Source of the DNA: Scytonematopsis contorta HA4267-MV1
Lineage (GTDB): Bacteria > Cyanobacteriota > Cyanobacteriia > Cyanobacteriales > Nostocaceae
Assembly (NCBI GenBank): GCA_019359035.1
Contig: JAHHIC010000075.1
Span: 1 to 50,293 of the forward strand
Direction of reading: 5' to 3'
DNA: 50,293 bases
The position numbers and the translations under genes were made by a program. The notes under the pieces are model-generated. The model was not told where the DNA came from. It searched no databases and was given only the letters and a program-made list of their open reading frames with translations. This document shows positions 34,803 to 44,352 of this stretch, piece by piece; position 1 is the first letter of the stretch, and every line of letters begins with the position of its first letter.

Positions 34803-37184
34803 CTAAACACCATCACCAACAAGATGCTGCTGAAGCAATTCTTCAATTTTCTCAGTTTGAAATTGCTTTGCTAATTGCAGTATATCTTGAATAAATGGTT
34901 GATAGCGTTCGCTCTTTTTAGCTATTTCTTCCGCAAATAAAGACATCTTTTTCAAACGTCCTTCTTGTGCTAGTTCCAGCAACACTTGTAAATCTTCTTT
35001 TGGGGGAAGCTCTATTATAGATATTGCCAATTCGTCTTCTGTCTCTTGATATTTCCAAGTTAGCTGTAAATGCTTGGCTATCAAGTTAAATAAATCATCT
35101 GTTTGTACTGGCTTTGCTAAAAAATCATCTCCACCTGCATCCAAACTCATTTGTTGGTCGATTTGTGCAACTGATGCCGAAGAGACAATTACCTTCAAAT
35201 GCTTAAGATTATCGTCACTGCGTAATAGCTTGAGCATCTCAAACCCGTCCATTACAGGCATAGCCAAATCTGTAATTACCAAATCTGGCAGAGAATCGCG
35301 CATTAATTCTAAAGCATGTTTCCCATTTTCAGCTTCTTTGACAATAAAACCAAGTGGCTCTAACAAATTATTTAAGACCCCTCGATTCTCCCAACGGTCA
35401 TCAACTACAAGGATTTGTCGTTCTCTTCCTTCGTAGCCAACAATATCACCAACCGCATTAGTACTTTGCTCAACCCAATTATCTGCGAGTGGTAGTTCCA
35501 CCTCGAAGAAAAAATTGCTCCCCACACCTAACTGGCTTTTAACTTGAATTTTTCCTCCCATTAAATGCACAATTTGTTGGCTAATTGTTAATCCCAACCC
35601 TGTTCCTTCTACTTTGCGATGTTTTTCACCTACTTGTTCAAAAGCTTGGAATAATTTATTCGCATCAGACTCAGCAATCCCAACACCTGTATCCGTAATT
35701 GAAAAGCGTAGATTGAACCAGTCAATCTTCTCCGGGGGTTGAGGGGTTAGGTTCCCAAATAAACACTCCACTTTAAGCGTCACACTTCCTTTATCGGTAA
35801 ACTTTATCGCATTACCTAATAAATTAATAAGTACTTGTCGCAAGCGTTTTTCATCTACTTCTACTCCGCTGGGCAAATTAGAATCATATAGATAATCAAA
35901 ATCAAGACCTTTCTCTTCTGCACGAACACGGCAAATTTCCACCACTCCTTGTAGAAAGGAAGGAAAATATACTGCTTTGGGAGTAAGTTCTAGTTTGCGA
36001 GCTTCTATTTTAGAGAGGTCGAGAATATCGTTAATCAGAGTTAACAGGTGAGAACCACATTGGTGAATGATATTAACTCCATGACGTTCTTTTTCTGGTA
36101 AAACTTTTGAGCGTCCGAGAATTTGAGCATAACCCAAAATACCGTTAAGTGGAGTACGCAGTTCATGACTCATGTTAGCCAGAAATTCACTTTTAGCTTG
36201 GTTTGCTGAGTCTGCTGCAACTTTTGCGTCCTTAAGTTCTGAAGTACGTTCTTCGACACGAGCTTCTAGCTCTTCATTTGCTTTACGTAACTTTGCTTCT
36301 CCTCTGCGATTGTCGTTGATAACAGCACTGAGGATAAAGGTAGTCAAAGCAATAATGCTAATGAAAGATTGCAGCAATAGTAGAGATTGGTTAACCTGCG
36401 ATTTTGCAAATACACCCAAACCACGTGCTGTTCCAAAAACTGCAACTCCTGAAATAATCGTAACCAGAAGCGTTGATTCCTGTGGTCGAAAACGGAAAGC
36501 CGACCAAATTAATAGCGGAATCATCATATATTCGAGCGGGTAGCCAAGCCAAAAGACAACTCGACTGACAACAATCACAGAACTTAATAGTAATGCGAAC
36601 TCTGCGGCTTGATAACGAGAGAATCTTTGCTGCATGTACGGTTTTGCCCAGGATAGCACTAGTGGTGTGACAATTACTTTGCCTGTAATCAGACTGATAT
36701 ACCAAGTTTGCCAGACACTACCATATATTGACCAGGGAGCTTTTCCAGCTAAACACAAGCTAGCAACAGCTAAGCATGTCGTAATCGCTGGTATTGGTAA
36801 AATAAGAAATATAAATTTAAAGAAATTAGTTGCTGTTGCAAACAAACTCAGTCTTTGCGTAAAACGATTAATTAAAAATCCAGTTATCAGCGGTTCAACA
36901 GTGCTACCGAGAGATACCGTAACCAGTGGTAAGATATCTTGCGGGTAAAACAATAGTGAATTAGCAATACCCTCGCTTATTAGAAGTGCGAACCATACGC
37001 GATTTCCTAAAAGTAAAACCATTGCCAAATACAAACCTGAAGAAGGCCAGATTGCAGAAGCACCATTTTGGAAAGAGACTGACCCAGACAACTTAGCAAG
37101 GCCAAAGTGAAGAATGGGAATTATCACTATGGCTATCATCAATCTTTTATCCAGCTTGGCCGAGAGTTTATTTGGCGTCATCAT
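34803..37184 (-). CDS. MASE1-domain hybrid histidine kinase
   Basis: This 793-residue membrane kinase begins with a MASE1 sensor of several hydrophobic helices (about residues 15-295, including SGSVSFQNGASAIWPSSGLY). A coiled coil, kinase core with His340 (ANMSHELRTPLNG), N-box LLGNAIKF and G-boxes DTGVGIAE and GTGLGLTIS follow, then a receiver with Asp639 (VITDLAMPVMDGF). Helical residues after the receiver resemble a degenerate output region, without a clear HPt histidine. It is the first gene of the three-kinase group. The ligand is unknown, and no effector is encoded beside them. Confidence 0.92.
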   Translation of the reverse strand: MMTPNKLSAKLDKRLMIAIVIIPILHFGLAKLSGSVSFQNGASAIWPSSGLYLAMVLLLGNRVWFALLISEGIANSLLFYPQDILPLVTVSLGSTVEPLITGFLINRFTQRLSLFATATNFFKFIFLILPIPAITTCLAVASLCLAGKAPWSIYGSVWQTWYISLITGKVIVTPLVLSWAKPYMQQRFSRYQAAEFALLLSSVIVVSRVVFWLGYPLEYMMIPLLIWSAFRFRPQESTLLVTIISGVAVFGTARGLGVFAKSQVNQSLLLLQSFISIIALTTFILSAVINDNRRGEAKLRKANEELEARVEERTSELKDAKVAADSANQAKSEFLANMSHELRTPLNGILGYAQILGRSKVLPEKERHGVNIIHQCGSHLLTLINDILDLSKIEARKLELTPKAVYFPSFLQGVVEICRVRAEEKGLDFDYLYDSNLPSGVEVDEKRLRQVLINLLGNAIKFTDKGSVTLKVECLFGNLTPQPPEKIDWFNLRFSITDTGVGIAESDANKLFQAFEQVGEKHRKVEGTGLGLTISQQIVHLMGGKIQVKSQLGVGSNFFFEVELPLADNWVEQSTNAVGDIVGYEGRERQILVVDDRWENRGVLNNLLEPLGFIVKEAENGKHALELMRDSLPDLVITDLAMPVMDGFEMLKLLRSDDNLKHLKVIVSSASVAQIDQQMSLDAGGDDFLAKPVQTDDLFNLIAKHLQLTWKYQETEDELAISIIELPPKEDLQVLLELAQEGRLKKMSLFAEEIAKKSERYQPFIQDILQLAKQFQTEKIEELLQQHLVGDGV

Positions 37185-37614
37185 ATACTATGAGATTGAT
37201 TACCCTTATGTAGGTGAGAGATACAAAGGATATATTGTGTTTTACCTTTTATTAATCAGATAATTCCATATAAATCTATATCAAGTTAATAAAAAAAATT
37301 TCCGTATTTACACCACATTTAACATTAAATCTGTAAAAAACAGCCGTGTATTTTCGTATAAGAAGTTAGACATTACAGTACCACAAGTTTTTCTTGCAAC
37401 TTAAGAATATGTATTTCATGCATGTAGTACAAAAGTTAAGAAAATATTAGGTATTTTTACATGGGAGAATAATCGCTGTAATATGCAATACAGCAAGTAC
37501 TTATACTGATAACCTTAAAATCACTCAAACAAAAAACTAACTTTATCCGGAATAGTACTGATAAAGGCTGTTTATATTCTTTATAGATAAAAAAACACTA
37601 CAGGGAAAACACTT
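37185..37614. other. AT-rich divergent region, no gene seen
   Basis: This 430-bp stretch divides the MASE1 kinase (minus) and the FAD oxidoreductase (plus). It is AT-rich, has no credible ORF or strong hairpin, and should contain both promoters. Confidence 0.5.
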
Positions 37615-39204
37615 ATGACTGACGTAATCCGCCACTACGATGTAATCTGTTTCGGTGATGAAGTACCAGGAATTTTAGCTGTGGTGAGTGCAGCACGAGA
37701 ACATTATCGTCGCGTCAAGAAATACCCTCGTTCATTGGTACTATTTAAAGGCAATTCTAAGTTTGGTATTGGAGGCCATTTAGTACGAGGTGGCTTATCT
37801 TATCTAGACCGCTCGGTTGTAGCGAAAGTAGTCAGAGATAAGTTTAATCTACCCACTTATGGCGATGAATCTGCAATTTATGAAGAATTTTTAGCGAGGA
37901 CTGGTGTACAACAGGTTGGACTTGACCCCAATAAAGCTAGTACCGTATTGCGGAAAATGTTGAGTGAAGTTGGTGCAGATATCCTCGATAATATTGATAT
38001 TGAGTCAGTCAATAAAAACGGAGCAGATATTTTGAGTATTCGCTTAACCAAAGGTGAAGTTTACCAAGGTAAAGTGTTTATAGACTCTACAGTTAACGCA
38101 GAATTAGCCCAATTTGCAGGAGTTAGAAAACTCAAAGGATTTGAAACATTTGGCCTACCGGATTCAGAACTTTCTGTAACCTTGACCTTTGAAATCGAGG
38201 GTGTAAGTGTTGATAGGCTGAAACAAGTGGAAATGCAGTATATGAAGCGCTTTGCCAATCTTGCAGATAAAGACGCACAAGGGTGGATTAATATTGCAGC
38301 GGGTGGGAACCCAAAACGGGCAGATTATTTAAGGGAGCCGTTTGTTACAAACAAAGATAACCTGAGTAAAATAGCGATGTACTCAGGTAGCGATTACATT
38401 GATGTTCGTAGCTATGCACTTTCTATTGCTTACCATTCGTTCCGAGGTACACAACTCTCCTTAGCTGTAAGTAATGCAATATTAGATAAAGCCAATATTG
38501 CGATTTTACCAAATGGTCGCATGTCTTGGAATGCTTTATTATTTGATGTTAATGCCGACCAAGCGGAAAGTTTAGCACGTAATGGCTCTAGACCTACCTT
38601 GGAAATGTTGAATGAAATGGAACTACTTGCTAAGTGGTTCAAGGTGGCAGTTGGTGCAACAACTGTAAGACGAGCACCTGAATTATACATCCGTCATGCG
38701 GGCAATGTTACCTCAGTGGTAGACCCGTTGACAGGTACAGAAATGTTGCAAGGTGGTGTACCCGCGAAGCAGGCTTTGGGTACATTTGGCTACCATTTTG
38801 ATATTCGTGGTGGAATTGACGGACTTGGAGTTCGTGCTGGAGAAAAAGGTCTGGGAGAATTTACCAGCAAGTACTTACCTGCACCTTTATTTAACATCGG
38901 TATCCTGCATACTTTATTACGCGATGTGCCAAATTTATCTGTAATTAGTCCTGCCTCTGGCTTTGAAGGCTATGCTTCTTCTTGCGGACGTATTGTAGAG
39001 TTTAACTGTGCTGTGGGAGAAGGGATTGGTATTGCTGCTGCGATTTCTATGCTAAGTGGACGCAAGTTAAATCAAATCTCTGACCGGGAAGTGCGAGATG
39101 TTTTGTCTGCTACTGGAAAGTTATCTAAAGTTTATGGTCAGCCAAATTCTGCGGATACCGAAATTGCGGAGCTTCAGAAGTTTGAACAGAGTATGATGGC
39201 GTAA
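37615..39204 (+). CDS. FAD-dependent oxidoreductase of unknown substrate
   Basis: The 529-residue protein has an N-terminal dinucleotide-binding fold (YDVICFGDEVPGILAVVSAA), a second FAD-contact region (GGHLVRGGLSYLDRS), a middle stretch (GKVFIDSTVNAELAQFAGV) typical of the FAD-dependent oxidoreductase family PF12831, and a C-terminal FAD segment (ISPASGFEGYASSCGRI followed by GEGIGIAAAISML). No signal peptide is seen. The start ATG follows CAGGGAAAAC. The neighbours give no substrate, and the family is broad. Its link to the kinases upstream, transcribed the other way, is uncertain. Confidence 0.75.
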   Translation: MTDVIRHYDVICFGDEVPGILAVVSAAREHYRRVKKYPRSLVLFKGNSKFGIGGHLVRGGLSYLDRSVVAKVVRDKFNLPTYGDESAIYEEFLARTGVQQVGLDPNKASTVLRKMLSEVGADILDNIDIESVNKNGADILSIRLTKGEVYQGKVFIDSTVNAELAQFAGVRKLKGFETFGLPDSELSVTLTFEIEGVSVDRLKQVEMQYMKRFANLADKDAQGWINIAAGGNPKRADYLREPFVTNKDNLSKIAMYSGSDYIDVRSYALSIAYHSFRGTQLSLAVSNAILDKANIAILPNGRMSWNALLFDVNADQAESLARNGSRPTLEMLNEMELLAKWFKVAVGATTVRRAPELYIRHAGNVTSVVDPLTGTEMLQGGVPAKQALGTFGYHFDIRGGIDGLGVRAGEKGLGEFTSKYLPAPLFNIGILHTLLRDVPNLSVISPASGFEGYASSCGRIVEFNCAVGEGIGIAAAISMLSGRKLNQISDREVRDVLSATGKLSKVYGQPNSADTEIAELQKFEQSMMA

Positions 39205-39247
39205 GCTATTCTACGTTTTAGCTCCATACTTGGGTAGTAATATATTC

Positions 39248-39277
39248 GGGCGGGCAAGGATGCCCGCCCCACAAGAG
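39248..39277 (+). repeat. Dispersed 30-bp repeat, copy 3
   Basis: Same sequence as at 23025 with one change (CCCGCCCC in place of CCCACCCC), just after the FAD oxidoreductase gene, where it could fold in the 3' end of the transcript. Confidence 0.9.
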
Positions 39278-39320
39278 TTAACATCTAAAGTATGGTAGAA
39301 CAGCATGTTGGGTAGATGTA

Positions 39321-39665
39321 CTAGGTCATCAAATACTCCCCACTTCCAAATTTCACCCCCCACTCATGCATAGCGTCAAGAATTGGTTTAAGAGTTTCAC
39401 CTAAAGGGGTTAAAGAATATTCAACCTTTGGGGGAATTTCAGGATAAACTTCTCGATGAATAATTCCATCATCTTCTAATTCCCTTAGTTGCTGAGTCAA
39501 CATTTTTTGTGTGACACCATACAAAGCTCTTTGCAATTCACCAAACCGCTTGACACCCATCATCAATTCTCTAATAATTAAAACCTTCCAGCGTCCACCA
39601 ATAATTTTTAGTGTGGTTTCAACTTCGCATGTCAGCCTGCTATGATTGTTTGCTTCAGCTTGCAT
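39321..39665 (-). CDS. HxlR-family winged-helix regulator
   Basis: This 114-residue regulator has the HxlR pattern: a Cys near the N terminus ([20 protein letters not shown]), the recognition region [20 protein letters not shown] and the wing [19 protein letters not shown]. HxlR proteins bind as dimers and several sense electrophiles or redox changes through the N-terminal Cys. It is divergent from the cytochrome b561 gene with 150 bp between, so it probably controls that gene and itself. Confidence 0.9.
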   Translation of the reverse strand: MQAEANNHSRLTCEVETTLKIIGGRWKVLIIRELMMGVKRFGELQRALYGVTQKMLTQQLRELEDDGIIHREVYPEIPPKVEYSLTPLGETLKPILDAMHEWGVKFGSGEYLMT

Positions 39666-39677
39666 AGTATCTTTTTG

Positions 39678-39690
39678 GTAAGTAGCTTAC
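39678..39690. promoter_or_regulatory. Possible HxlR operator
   Basis: The inverted repeat GTAAG-TAG-CTTAC lies in the HxlR-cytochrome b561 gap, just upstream of the HxlR start, followed by TTTTGAG. A related half, CTTACTTTGAG, is found at about 39791-39801 near the other gene. Position suggests an operator; no motif computation was possible. Confidence 0.35.
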
Positions 39691-39815
39691 TTTTGAGTGC
39701 GTACTTTTCATATTAACTGTCTCTACCTTAAAGTGAAATATAGAAGTTAAGCATGTGGTTGCAAATTAGTCATTACTAGTAAAATATATACTTACTTTGA
39801 GGAAGTAGTGTAATT

Positions 39816-40403
39816 ATGAACTCACAGCAAGTCGTTACAAAGGTGCGAGTTAATTCTGCTTTCAAACAATTGATGTCCTTGCATTGGTGGATGGCAACCT
39901 GTTACCTGATATTATTTATCGGTGGTTGGTTCATGTCCCAGTTATCCAGGGAAGCACCATTTCGCGATTCACTCTATGATTTCCATAAGTCAATTGGTGT
40001 GCTAACAATGGCACTACTAACTTTGAGAATTTTTACTCTACTGCGCGTATGGTGGCGTAAATATGCTAAGCGTCTCCCTAAGTTTACACCTGCATGGATT
40101 AAAAATTTTCTTCTTCATACGACTCTATATATATTTATGTGGGCTGTTCCCGTTGCTGGATTTTTGTTGTCCAACTCATTTAAATCCAATAACGTCAAAT
40201 TTTTTGGTATTGTTTTACCAGATATTTTCCCTCAGAGTCAAGCAATGGTCGCAGTTGGAAGGAGTATGCACTTCTGGTTTGGGTATACTTTTCTCGCATT
40301 AATCTTACTTCACACTTTAATACAGTGGAAGGTTGTTAAGGCTAATTGGCGACGTTTTACAAAGTTTCTTCAAGCTCGGTTTCGCAAGCCAAGAACAAAT
40401 TAA
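39816..40403 (+). CDS. Cytochrome b561-type membrane protein
   Basis: This 195-residue protein has four hydrophobic helices and histidines suited to two b hemes: in MSLHWWMAT, YDFHKSIGVL, FLLHTTLYIF and RSMHFWFGYTFLALILLHTL. It fits the bacterial cytochrome b561 (CybB/YceJ) family, which passes electrons from quinol, in some members to superoxide. A GAGGAAG ribosome site precedes the ATG. The divergent HxlR regulator suggests control by redox or quinone-type stress, which is inference. Confidence 0.88.
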   Translation: MNSQQVVTKVRVNSAFKQLMSLHWWMATCYLILFIGGWFMSQLSREAPFRDSLYDFHKSIGVLTMALLTLRIFTLLRVWWRKYAKRLPKFTPAWIKNFLLHTTLYIFMWAVPVAGFLLSNSFKSNNVKFFGIVLPDIFPQSQAMVAVGRSMHFWFGYTFLALILLHTLIQWKVVKANWRRFTKFLQARFRKPRTN

Positions 40404-40775
40404 GAAAGAAACCTACCCCCAACCCCAAAAAAAAGCCACCCCCCAACCCCAAAGAAAACCCCACCCCCAACCCCCTCCCCGCAAGCGAGGAGGGGGCTAC
40501 GAAAAATACACAGAAATAGTTAAAAAATATTACTAAAAATATTCGATATTTAATTTTTGTGGTATGGGTAACGAATCGTAGCCCTCTCCCCGGGTGCGGG
40601 GCTACCGTGTACACACAAGTCAATAAATCCCTTCAGGGGTATTTAAGAGAACTTTAGGGTTATTTCAATACTTGTGTGTACACCGTAGGCGTGCGGGGTG
40701 CGGGTTTCTGGTGCGGGTTTCTTATACTGGGACGAGAAATATGTTGGTGCTTTTCTTGCAGGTGGCAATAATTTA
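40404..40775. repeat. Repeat-filled intergenic region with GC-rich palindromes
   Basis: No gene is seen. The segment starts with A/C-rich repeats (CAACCCCAAAAAAAAGCCAC and similar), then a CCCCTCCCCGC-AA-GCGAGGAGGGG hairpin near 40471-40494, then the inverted-repeat element at 40602-40688. It separates convergent cytochrome b561 and HlyD genes. Confidence 0.7.
40602..40688. repeat. 87-bp element with 19-bp terminal inverted repeats
   Basis: CTACCGTGTACACACAAGT at 40602-40620 is matched by ACTTGTGTGTACACCGTAG at 40670-40688, its reverse complement with one mismatch. Inside there is a smaller hairpin (CCCTTCAGGG). It has the form of a very small MITE or a REP-like element. Confidence 0.75.
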
Positions 40776-42146
40776 TCACATATCCGTTAACAACCTTGCT
40801 TTCCTTAAAATAAAAGCAAGCAAAGTTTCATGTTTAGCAATAATATCCGCAGAAACTTCCATTCCAGCCTTAATGGGATATTGAACACCGTTTTTATCTA
40901 ATTGAAGTTTTTCAGGTTGAATAGTCACCTCATAAAAAGTTACAGAATTATTCCCATTGTTACGGGTCACAATTCCTCTAGACAGCTGACTTTGTGATTG
41001 ACCTAAAGCAATTGCATCAGCGGTAACTGCACGAACAGCTCCTTCCAAAATACCGTAATCAGGATAAGGGTAAGCAGAAATACGCATCTGCACCCTACCC
41101 TCAGAACATTCAGCGATTTTATCCAGTTTACAGACTTTGACTTTACTTATATCTTCTGCAGCGATACGAGCTTTAACTAGTAAAGGTGCTCCTTCGGGTG
41201 CAATTTGCGCTATTGCTTGTCCAGGACGTACCACTTGTGAGGGGTTTCGTAGTTCCAATCTCAAAATAATCCCCGCTTCAGGAGCGCGAATAATACTTTT
41301 TTGGATATCAATCATAATCTGTCTCAGTTCTTGTTGATAGCGACGAGTTTGGTTTTGGTTTTGTACTCTTCGCGTTATAAGACCCTGTCGTTCTTTGTTC
41401 AAAGCAGCAATAGTTGATTTTCCTCTGGCTTTTTGTTGAGTAATACGCTCTCTGGCAATTTCCACACCTGCTGCACTTGGACGCAACCCAACTTTTGCTC
41501 TTTCCTGACGAGCTAATGCGACTTTATAAGCTTGGAGTTTCTCTTTTATTTGTAACTTGGAAATTGCTCCCATTCCTTCTAGTTCCCTATAACGAGATGC
41601 TTCTTCCGCTGCTAATTCTAAAGCCGCACCAGCTTCTCGAACTTCTGCTTCAGCGATGAGTTTTCTATCGCTATATTCCCGCATACTCCGACTAAGTTCA
41701 GCTTCAGTTTGAGCAATAGCGCGTTCTATTACCATTGACTCCGCATTTATTTGTACCTGAGTCGCTGCAATAGCCGCATCTATTTGCTTGATTTCTGACT
41801 CTTTTTCACGAATATTCAGCAAAATCTGATTTCTACGAGTTAGCAAACTGACATCATCAATTTTTGCGATCGCCTCACCTTTAGCAACAGATTGGTTTTC
41901 CTTAACCAAAATCTCATTGACCGTACCTTGCATTCCAGCCTCGACTATTCGTAGTTCTCCTTCAGGACGAACCACGGCAGATGCTTTAACGGTTACAGGG
42001 TACTTGATTAATGCTGACAATACAACCGATACCCCACAACTTCCTACCAGTAGTACTCCTCCCAATGTAACCCAACGTCCCACATTCGGTAGCAAATCGT
42101 CACTATCTACGGGTTTGAGAAATTCTAAATTATCTTCTATTAACAT
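40776..42146 (-). CDS. HlyD-family secretion protein beside the second RiPP locus
   Basis: The 456-residue periplasmic adaptor has one N-terminal membrane helix (about residues 27-48, VTLGGVLLVGSCGVSVVLSA), lipoyl halves (IVEAGMQGTVNEILVKENQS and SIIRAPEAGIILRLELRNPS), a long coiled-coil hairpin between them (about 110-290), and a C-terminal beta-barrel. It is divergent from the precursor-kinase-HopA1-C39 ABC gene set with 678 bp between. C39 exporters normally need such an adaptor and no other is encoded beside this one, so it is probably its partner. Confidence 0.88.
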   Translation of the reverse strand: MLIEDNLEFLKPVDSDDLLPNVGRWVTLGGVLLVGSCGVSVVLSALIKYPVTVKASAVVRPEGELRIVEAGMQGTVNEILVKENQSVAKGEAIAKIDDVSLLTRRNQILLNIREKESEIKQIDAAIAATQVQINAESMVIERAIAQTEAELSRSMREYSDRKLIAEAEVREAGAALELAAEEASRYRELEGMGAISKLQIKEKLQAYKVALARQERAKVGLRPSAAGVEIARERITQQKARGKSTIAALNKERQGLITRRVQNQNQTRRYQQELRQIMIDIQKSIIRAPEAGIILRLELRNPSQVVRPGQAIAQIAPEGAPLLVKARIAAEDISKVKVCKLDKIAECSEGRVQMRISAYPYPDYGILEGAVRAVTADAIALGQSQSQLSRGIVTRNNGNNSVTFYEVTIQPEKLQLDKNGVQYPIKAGMEVSADIIAKHETLLAFILRKARLLTDM

Positions 42147-42824
42147 AAGTTATAAAAAAACTGACAATTTTACTCGGAATATATTAAGCCATCACAATTA
42201 TCAAAATATACATAGCTGAATTTTATCAAATGATTACAAGAAAAACACTTGTATAAGCAAAATTAAAAATACATATATATTGTTACAAAGTGATACTAAT
42301 AGTTAGTCAAAAACTTACCACATATAAAATTGAGCATTTTGATGATAAAACCTTACCACTGCTATTAATAGCTGATTTTCATAGGTTTTTATATCTAAGA
42401 AATTGCGTTTCATCTGTAAATATATTATACAAGCAAAAATATTGTAATGATTATCATCCAAGTAATTAAAAAGTTGAATTTAGCAAATAAACACAACGTA
42501 TATTTATTTTTGTTAACCAGAGAAAATTGTTTATAATAAATTACCAACAATCTAAAAGTCTTGCTATATAAGCATTACAGTAAATAATTAAGTTTTAGTT
42601 AAGCTCAAGTTAAGAATAAATGCCAAATTGGCACTGCTGTTTTTAATTTTATGTGTATATTAAAAAGATGTAGCTCAAAGATATTGAGTTACCGAGTTTT
42701 GTCAAGTCTGGTATTAATAAGTTATCAAATGTCATTGCGTTCTCAGCAAAACTAATTGTTCGCAATGGTAACTCTTGCCTGACTTGAGATTAAATTTATT
42801 GCACTAACAGCAGGAGAAAATTCC
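42147..42824. other. Long AT-rich divergent regulatory region
   Basis: These 678 bp separate hlyD (minus) from the Lys-Ser precursor gene (plus). They are AT-rich and I see no ORF with a ribosome site and double-Gly motif, no tRNA and no long palindrome. The length suggests a long 5' leader or complex control of the precursor gene. Confidence 0.5.
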
Positions 42825-43001
42825 ATGACAGTACGTCCAAATGGATACCAATTGTTTTCACTATCCGAAAATTTTCTGACCAGTTTATCTGCGGAAGATG
42901 AATCAATTATCGCAGGGGGTGGTAAGAAGAGCGGTAAGAGCAAGAGTAAGAGTAAGAGCAAGAGCAAGAGCAGAAGCTGTGGATGTCACGGATATTGCTA
43001 A
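42825..43001 (+). CDS. Double-glycine RiPP precursor with Lys-Ser repeat core
   Basis: This 58-residue peptide has a leader of about 32 residues ending LSAEDESIIAGG, a bacteriocin-type double-Gly cleavage site. The core has Gly33, two Lys, Ser36, Gly37, then six Lys-Ser pairs (residues 38-49), and ends RSCGCHGYC, with Cys52, Cys54 and Cys58. It offers eight serines to a dehydratase and three cysteines for rings. The start ATG has AGGAGA nine bases upstream. The following kinase, HopA1-family and C39-ABC genes make it the probable substrate. The repeat is encoded by AAGAGN hexamers that may vary in number. It is too short for standard ORF cut-offs and easy to miss. Confidence 0.85.
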   Translation: MTVRPNGYQLFSLSENFLTSLSAEDESIIAGGGKKSGKSKSKSKSKSKSRSCGCHGYC

Positions 43002-43091
43002 ACTCTGCAGTTGTTTTGGCCAACGATTAGCAGTATAGCGATTAGCAAAACAGACAATAAAGTACGTACTTTATAAAAAGAACCCTTGCAA

Positions 43092-43113
43092 ACCCCGGTT
43101 TAAAAGCCGGGGT
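43092..43113 (+). promoter_or_regulatory. Hairpin between precursor and kinase genes
   Basis: ACCCCGG at 43092-43098 pairs with CCGGGGT at 43107-43113. It is not followed by a T-run. In RiPP operons such a stem after the precursor gene commonly acts as an attenuator or mRNA stabiliser so that more precursor than enzyme is made. Confidence 0.55.
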
Positions 43114-43140
43114 AAGAAAATCTATGTTCAATTTAAGATA

Positions 43141-44316
43141 ATGACTTTTTCACTTAGTTCTCTAAATGTACGTGAGTATTTAGCGAAGCAAGGCTTTTGC
43201 ATAGATAATACTCATAATCTTCTTATTGAATCGAAAAGCTCTAAAAACTTTAATTTATTAGTAACTCTGGAAAATAATCAGCGTTTATTAATTAAACAAG
43301 AGTCGCAAAATTTAGAAGGGAAAACTTCTGGAGAGTTTTATCAGGAATGGTATTTTCATGAATTACTCAAAGAATTCCCAGAATTAAAAGAAATTAGAGA
43401 ATTGGTATCGGAAGCAATTATTTTTGATACAGAAAACTCAATTATTATTTTTAATTACCGTGATGACTATCAAGCGTTAGATGATATTGACAATCAGAAC
43501 AAAATTTACTCTTTAGACATTGCGTCAAGTATAGGTTTAGTGATAGCTATAATTCATAAAAAAACAATTGACAAACAAAACTACCGATTATTTTTAGCCA
43601 ACAAATTAGATAATATAGATAAACAACCTAACTTTGTACGTGGCTTAAAAAGAGTTAGAACTGGAATTTTCAGCCAGGTAATTAGCGAAAATATAAAGTT
43701 GTTCAAATTATATCAACGAGCCAATGATTTACAAAAAGCGATTGAAGAATTAACCTCAGAATATCAGCAGCGTTGCTTAATACACAATGATTTAAAATTC
43801 GGTAACATTTTATTAGTTAATAATTGGCAAGAAATTTCTCAAGGGAGTATAAATTATCCGCAAGAAAGCCTTATCAGACTGATAGACTGGGAAAAATTTG
43901 GATGGGGAGACCCAGCACATGATTTAGGTAGGTTGATTGCTTGTTACTTAAATTTGTGGCTGGATAGCATAGTCATTAGTCAAGAAATTGATATAGAAAC
44001 AGCATTAAGTATTGCGACTATACCATTAGAAAAAGTACAACCAGTAATTGGTAAAATTGCGACTAAATATTTATCTAATTTTCCAGAAATTTTATATTTA
44101 TATTCTAATTTTTGGCAAAGGGTAGTTCAGTTTACTGGGATGGCATTAATCGAAAAACTTCATACTAAAATTCATTATCATGAACCAATTGGTAACGTTG
44201 GGATATGTATGTTACAGGTAGCCCAATCGCTATTATGTCATCCAGAAATATCGTTAAAAGTAATTTTTGCCGAACATGCGATGGAACTAACTTCACCAGA
44301 GATAATTTCTGCGTAA
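43141..44316 (+). CDS. APH-like kinase of the second RiPP locus
   Basis: This 391-residue protein has the fold marks of aminoglycoside/choline kinase-like phosphotransferases: an N-lobe with LLIKQESQN, the catalytic loop LIHNDLKFGNILLV (His215, Asp217), and the metal-binding RLIDWEKFGWGDPAHDLGRL (Asp249). It is followed after 36 bp by a HopA1-family gene. In class V lanthipeptide and thioamitide pathways such a kinase phosphorylates Ser/Thr of the precursor and the HopA1-like partner eliminates the phosphate. Here the serine-rich core just upstream is the obvious substrate. An antibiotic-resistance role is unlikely in this context. Confidence 0.85.
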   Translation: MTFSLSSLNVREYLAKQGFCIDNTHNLLIESKSSKNFNLLVTLENNQRLLIKQESQNLEGKTSGEFYQEWYFHELLKEFPELKEIRELVSEAIIFDTENSIIIFNYRDDYQALDDIDNQNKIYSLDIASSIGLVIAIIHKKTIDKQNYRLFLANKLDNIDKQPNFVRGLKRVRTGIFSQVISENIKLFKLYQRANDLQKAIEELTSEYQQRCLIHNDLKFGNILLVNNWQEISQGSINYPQESLIRLIDWEKFGWGDPAHDLGRLIACYLNLWLDSIVISQEIDIETALSIATIPLEKVQPVIGKIATKYLSNFPEILYLYSNFWQRVVQFTGMALIEKLHTKIHYHEPIGNVGICMLQVAQSLLCHPEISLKVIFAEHAMELTSPEIISA

Positions 44317-44352
44317 TTATTTAATACTGGATAGTTTAGGTTAAAGTTTATT

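Noticed and set aside
43141-44316. Aminoglycoside resistance gene
   Set aside because: The APH-like fold is shared with RiPP kinases, and the HopA1, precursor and exporter neighbours point to peptide modification.
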